Origin: UBA668 sp052034175
GTDB lineage: Bacteria; Actinomycetota; Acidimicrobiia; Acidimicrobiales; Ilumatobacteraceae
Length of the DNA stretch: 8,638 nt
Reading direction: 5' to 3'
NCBI GenBank assembly: GCA_052034175.1
Contig: JBPOIX010000134.1
Coordinates: forward strand, 1-8,638
This document shows positions 6,476 through 8,638 of this stretch, one piece after another. Each line of letters begins with the position of its first letter. The first letter of the stretch is position 1. The position numbers and the translations under genes were made by a program. Below the pieces are notes generated by a model. It saw nothing but the letters and a program-made list of their open reading frames with translations, ran no database searches and was not told the origin of the DNA.

Positions 6476-7735
6476 GTGACCAACCATCCGTTCACCCCTC
6501 TCCGCCATCGCGCCGTGCGGCTGTTGTGGACGGCAGCGGTGGTCAGCGACATCGGCACCTGGGTGCAGCTCATCGTGGTCGGCAGCCTGGTGGCGGGCGA
6601 CACGGGGTCCGCCGTGCAGACCGGCCTGGTCGCCTTGGCTACGTTCATGCCGCAGGGTTTCGCCTCCCCGATCGGCGGCCTGCTGGCCGACCGCTTCGAC
6701 CGGCGCAAAGTGTTCGCCGCCGGCCTGATGGCCCAGGCGGCCGTCACGATGGCCCTCGCCGTCACCCTCGCCGCCGGCGTGCGCACGCCCGCGGTGCTCA
6801 CCCTGTTCATCCTGCTGGCCAGCGCCGCCGGCGCCGTGGGCGCGCCGAGCTACTCGGCCATGCTGCCCGACCTGGTGCCGCCGGAAGACCTCGTGGCCAT
6901 GCTCTCGCTCGGCGTGTACTCGTGGAACGGGGGGCGGATCATCGGGCCGATGCTCGGTGCCGTGCTGGCCACCTCGTTCGGCCCTGCCTGGACGGTCACG
7001 TTCAACGCCGCCTCGTTCGTCGTGCTGGCCTCTGCCGTGGCATTGGTGCGCCGCCCGTTCCGTCCACGCGGCGATGGTGGGGGCACGGTGCGCGATCGGC
7101 TGGCGGGTGGTTGGCGGGCCATGCGTGCCGGCCCGGGCTGCCGCACCGGCGTGGTCATCCTGGTGCTCTACAACCTCACCGCCATCCCGTTCATGGGCCT
7201 GATGCCGATCTATGCCAAGGCGGTGTTCGGCGGCGGCACGGCCACGGCCGGCACCCTCGCGTCCGCGCAGGGCATCGGCGCCATCCTCGGTGGCCTGGCG
7301 GCCGCCATGGCTGCGCAACGCCTGGCCCGTTCCACCCTCGTGCTCGGCATCGTCGGGGTCATGAGCGTGTCGCTCACCGCGTACGCCCTGGCGCCCACGC
7401 TGCCGTTGGCGGTGGCGGCGGTGGTGCCCCTGGGTGGAAGTGTGGCCGCGGCGTTCATCGTCATCACCGCGGTGGTGCAGCGCGACGCCCCGGACGCCAG
7501 CCGCGGCCGGGTGATGTCGCTGATGCAGGCCAGCATGGGCATCTGCTACGGGCTCGGCTTGCTGTTCATCGGCTTCATTGGCGACATGCGCGGGTTGCGC
7601 ACGGCCTTCACCGTGGGCGCGGTGCTCACGGTGGTGACGTTCGCCCTGCTCACCCGGTTCCTGCCGAGCTGGCGTTCCGACGTGGACGGTGTGGTAGCGG
7701 AGGAGCCCGCCACCGCCGACCTCTGCCCGGCCTGA
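6476..7735 (+). CDS. Major facilitator superfamily exporter (MFS_3 / EntS-like)
   Basis: A 419-residue protein with about twelve hydrophobic helices: six before residue 192, a loop at 193-222 rich in Arg and Gly (VRRPFRPRGDGGG), and six more from 223 to about 397. The opening FTPLRHRAVRLLWTAAVVSD (6-25), the loop 2-3 signature GGLLADRFDRRKVF (67-80), SYSAMLPDLVPPEDL (125-139) and RGRVMSLMQASMG (343-355) are typical of the MFS_3 branch that includes enterobactin exporter EntS and many uncharacterised drug or metabolite exporters. It should be a proton-coupled antiporter in the cytoplasmic membrane; the cargo is unknown. GTG 6476 is chosen because the family begins close to this point and the upstream in-frame sequence runs into the Nudix gene in another frame. 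It lies 70 bp after the Nudix gene on the same strand, so read-through is possible, but a private promoter is plausible. Downstream it faces the methyltransferase gene. Confidence 0.92.
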   Translation: MTNHPFTPLRHRAVRLLWTAAVVSDIGTWVQLIVVGSLVAGDTGSAVQTGLVALATFMPQGFASPIGGLLADRFDRRKVFAAGLMAQAAVTMALAVTLAAGVRTPAVLTLFILLASAAGAVGAPSYSAMLPDLVPPEDLVAMLSLGVYSWNGGRIIGPMLGAVLATSFGPAWTVTFNAASFVVLASAVALVRRPFRPRGDGGGTVRDRLAGGWRAMRAGPGCRTGVVILVLYNLTAIPFMGLMPIYAKAVFGGGTATAGTLASAQGIGAILGGLAAAMAAQRLARSTLVLGIVGVMSVSLTAYALAPTLPLAVAAVVPLGGSVAAAFIVITAVVQRDAPDASRGRVMSLMQASMGICYGLGLLFIGFIGDMRGLRTAFTVGAVLTVVTFALLTRFLPSWRSDVDGVVAEEPATADLCPA

Positions 7736-7740
7736 CAGGC

Positions 7741-7769
7741 GGGTTCGGGTTAGTCCGGGTCAGTTCGGG
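7741..7769 (+). other. Predicted G-quadruplex motif downstream of the MFS gene
   Basis: Four GGG tracts (7741-7743, 7747-7749, 7757-7759, 7767-7769) are separated by loops of 3, 7 and 7 bases, which satisfies the G3-N1-7 consensus on the + strand. Three further GGG tracts follow at 7779, 7789 and 7799. The motif begins six bases after the MFS stop, so it would lie in that transcript's 3' end. Confidence 0.6.
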
Positions 7770-7808
7770 CCCCGGTTCGGGTCGGTTCGGGTCGGTTCGG
7801 GTCGGTTC
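7741..7808. repeat. Degenerate 10-bp direct repeat (consensus GGTTCGGGTC)
   Basis: The unit is near-exact from about 7774 to 7806 (GGTTCGGGTC repeated) and degenerate from 7741 to 7773 (variants such as AGTCCGGGTC and AGTTCGGGCC). Roughly six to seven copies lie in the 95-bp gap between the MFS stop and the methyltransferase stop. Confidence 0.85.
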
Positions 7809-7809
7809 C

Positions 7810-7839
7810 CGGTCAGCCCGGTCAGCTCGGTCAGCCCGG
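7810..7839. repeat. 9-bp direct repeat (CGGTCAGCC) overlapping the methyltransferase stop
   Basis: CGGTCAGCC, CGGTCAGCT, CGGTCAGCC, then CGG. The third copy contains the methyltransferase stop codon (TCA at 7831-7833). Because the period is a multiple of three, the two copies beyond it add further in-frame TGA codons on the - strand at 7822-7824 and 7813-7815. Confidence 0.9.
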
Positions 7840-8638
7840 GCGGGTGGCGAGCACGACTCGGCGTTCGGCGCGGATGGCGACGTCCGGGCGCTCGCCGAGC
7901 TCCACGCTTGTGGCCAACGCGTCGAGTGCGATGGCGTCGGCAGGGGACAGTGCCTCGCCCGCCCATTGGATGCCGCGGCGAGCGTGACGCGGCAGCCAAC
8001 GCCTGCCTGCCTCGCCGAGCGGGGCCGGATGGAGGAACTCCACCGGCCCGTCGCCGGCCACCGTGCAGCCGGCGGCCTCCAACTCGGGGGCCCAGGCATG
8101 GTGCGGTACGTCGAAGCCGAGTCGTTCGACGAGGTTGGCCTCGGCGGCGTCCTGCATGCGTTGCCACGCACCCTCCGCCGGGTCGCCGGGTGGCAGCACG
8201 GTCGGCTGGCCGCCGAACTCCACCAGCACCAGCGTGCCGCCCGGCCGCAGCGCATCGTGGAGGCGGCGCAAGGTGGCCACACGGTCGGCAACATGGTGCA
8301 CCACCATCGCGGCCCACACCACGTCGGCCGGGGAGAGGTCGGGGAGGTCCGCTTCGAGGTTGCCCTCGACGGTTGTCACTCGGTCCGCCACGCCCTGGTG
8401 GGTGGCGCGCTCGCGGAGGCGTTGGAGGAGGGGCCCCGCCGTGTCCAGCCCCGTCACCGCGGCTGAGGGTGCGTGGGCGGCAAGGGCGCAGGTGATCACC
8501 CCCGGGCCGCAGCCGACGTCGAGCACTTGCTGCGCTTTCGCCTGGGGGGGCCCCAGCCGGGCGGGGATCGTGGCCACCAACGGCAGCGCCAACTCGCCGT
8601 CAACCTCCAACGACTCCGCCATCGCCCCCCAGTCGAAC
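7831..8638 (-). CDS. Class I SAM-dependent methyltransferase (5' end probably outside window)
   Basis: The protein has a Rossmann-type methyltransferase core (Methyltransf_11/25-like). Counted from the ATG at 8622 (263 aa), motif I is VLDVGCGPG (33-41). The acidic residue after strand 2, which contacts the SAM ribose, is D60 in VTGLD. The next strand region carries VEGNLEADLPD (85-95), motif IV/post-motif is PADVVWAAMVVHHV (98-111), and LRPGGTLVLVEFG (125-137) is the strand 5 signature. A variable C-terminal cap follows and the protein ends in RAERRVVLATRP. The acceptor substrate cannot be inferred. The frame stays open past ATG 8622 to the window edge and reads F-D-W-G-A just before it. Relatives as I recall them often start with FDW shortly before this point, so the true start is probably just outside. 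The GGGGGG before 8622 is too close to be a good ribosome site. The gene converges with the MFS gene across repeat DNA. Confidence 0.9.
   Translation of the reverse strand, partial: FDWGAMAESLEVDGELALPLVATIPARLGPPQAKAQQVLDVGCGPGVITCALAAHAPSAAVTGLDTAGPLLQRLRERATHQGVADRVTTVEGNLEADLPDLSPADVVWAAMVVHHVADRVATLRRLHDALRPGGTLVLVEFGGQPTVLPPGDPAEGAWQRMQDAAEANLVERLGFDVPHHAWAPELEAAGCTVAGDGPVEFLHPAPLGEAGRRWLPRHARRGIQWAGEALSPADAIALDALATSVELGERPDVAIRAERRVVLATRPG

Noticed and set aside
4402..6810. 802-codon - strand open frame over the coiled-coil, Nudix and MFS genes
   Set aside because: It is Arg/Pro/Gly/His-rich and without domains, and it overlaps the clear Nudix and MFS genes.
7755..7775. Hairpin terminator CCGGG/CCCGG after the MFS gene
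   Set aside because: It has only a 5-bp stem, an 11-base loop and no T tract. Stems of this size are expected by chance in such GC-rich repeat DNA.
7741..7839. CRISPR array
   Set aside because: The units are 9-10 bp with no spacers and no cas genes, so this is a simple tandem repeat.
6409..8466. 685-codon + strand open frame across the MFS and methyltransferase genes
   Set aside because: It runs in the wrong frame over two genes with strong motifs. The product is Arg/His/Gly-rich and includes the translated 10-bp repeat.

Overview
The window is very GC-rich, uses GTG as well as ATG starts, and encodes a UPF0182 membrane protein plus a Nudix hydrolase of a type common in actinobacteria. It therefore most likely comes from the Actinomycetota. 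The acidic protein with a Cys-rich tail, the missing or weak Shine-Dalgarno sites and the possible leaderless starts fit an Acidimicrobiia-like lineage (Ilumatobacter or Microthrix relatives). That finer placement is inference from recall, not from a search. I see no RNA genes, insertion sequences, CRISPR array, integrase or phage structural cluster.

Layout. At the left edge (1-1484, + strand) is the 3' part of an unrecognised gene. Its product has a long Asp/Glu-rich region, a Pro/Ala linker, and an ordered C-terminal domain ending in a Cys/His-rich tail that recalls the phage Mu F / SPP1 gp7 'minor head' C-terminus. Ten bases later comes a full-length UPF0182 (COG1615) seven-helix membrane protein with a large outer domain (1495-4365). 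Facing it on the - strand is a 473-residue Lys/Pro-rich, coiled-coil protein of unknown function (4416-5837). A 73-bp divergent intergenic region carries a near-perfect 19-bp inverted repeat. It separates that gene from a MutT-like Nudix hydrolase (5911-6405), which is followed by an MFS exporter (6476-7735). At the right edge is a class I SAM-dependent methyltransferase on the - strand (7831-8638), whose true start probably lies beyond the window.

How the genes relate. The first two genes probably form one transcription unit (10-bp gap, same strand, no terminator seen). The coiled-coil and Nudix genes may share a divergent control region. The Nudix and MFS genes could be co-transcribed, although the MFS gene has its own candidate promoter and looks leaderless. 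I see no clear single pathway uniting all six genes.

The most unusual structure lies between genes. Both convergent junctions carry short direct tandem repeats that run into the stop codon of the - strand gene: a 14-bp unit at 4381-4420, and 10-bp plus 9-bp units at 7741-7839. The first repeat supplies TGA stops in all three - strand frames. The second supplies three successive in-frame TGA codons and, on the + strand, a sequence matching the G-quadruplex consensus. The unrecognised acidic/Cys-tail protein and the repeat-helix coiled-coil protein are the best candidates for undescribed biology.
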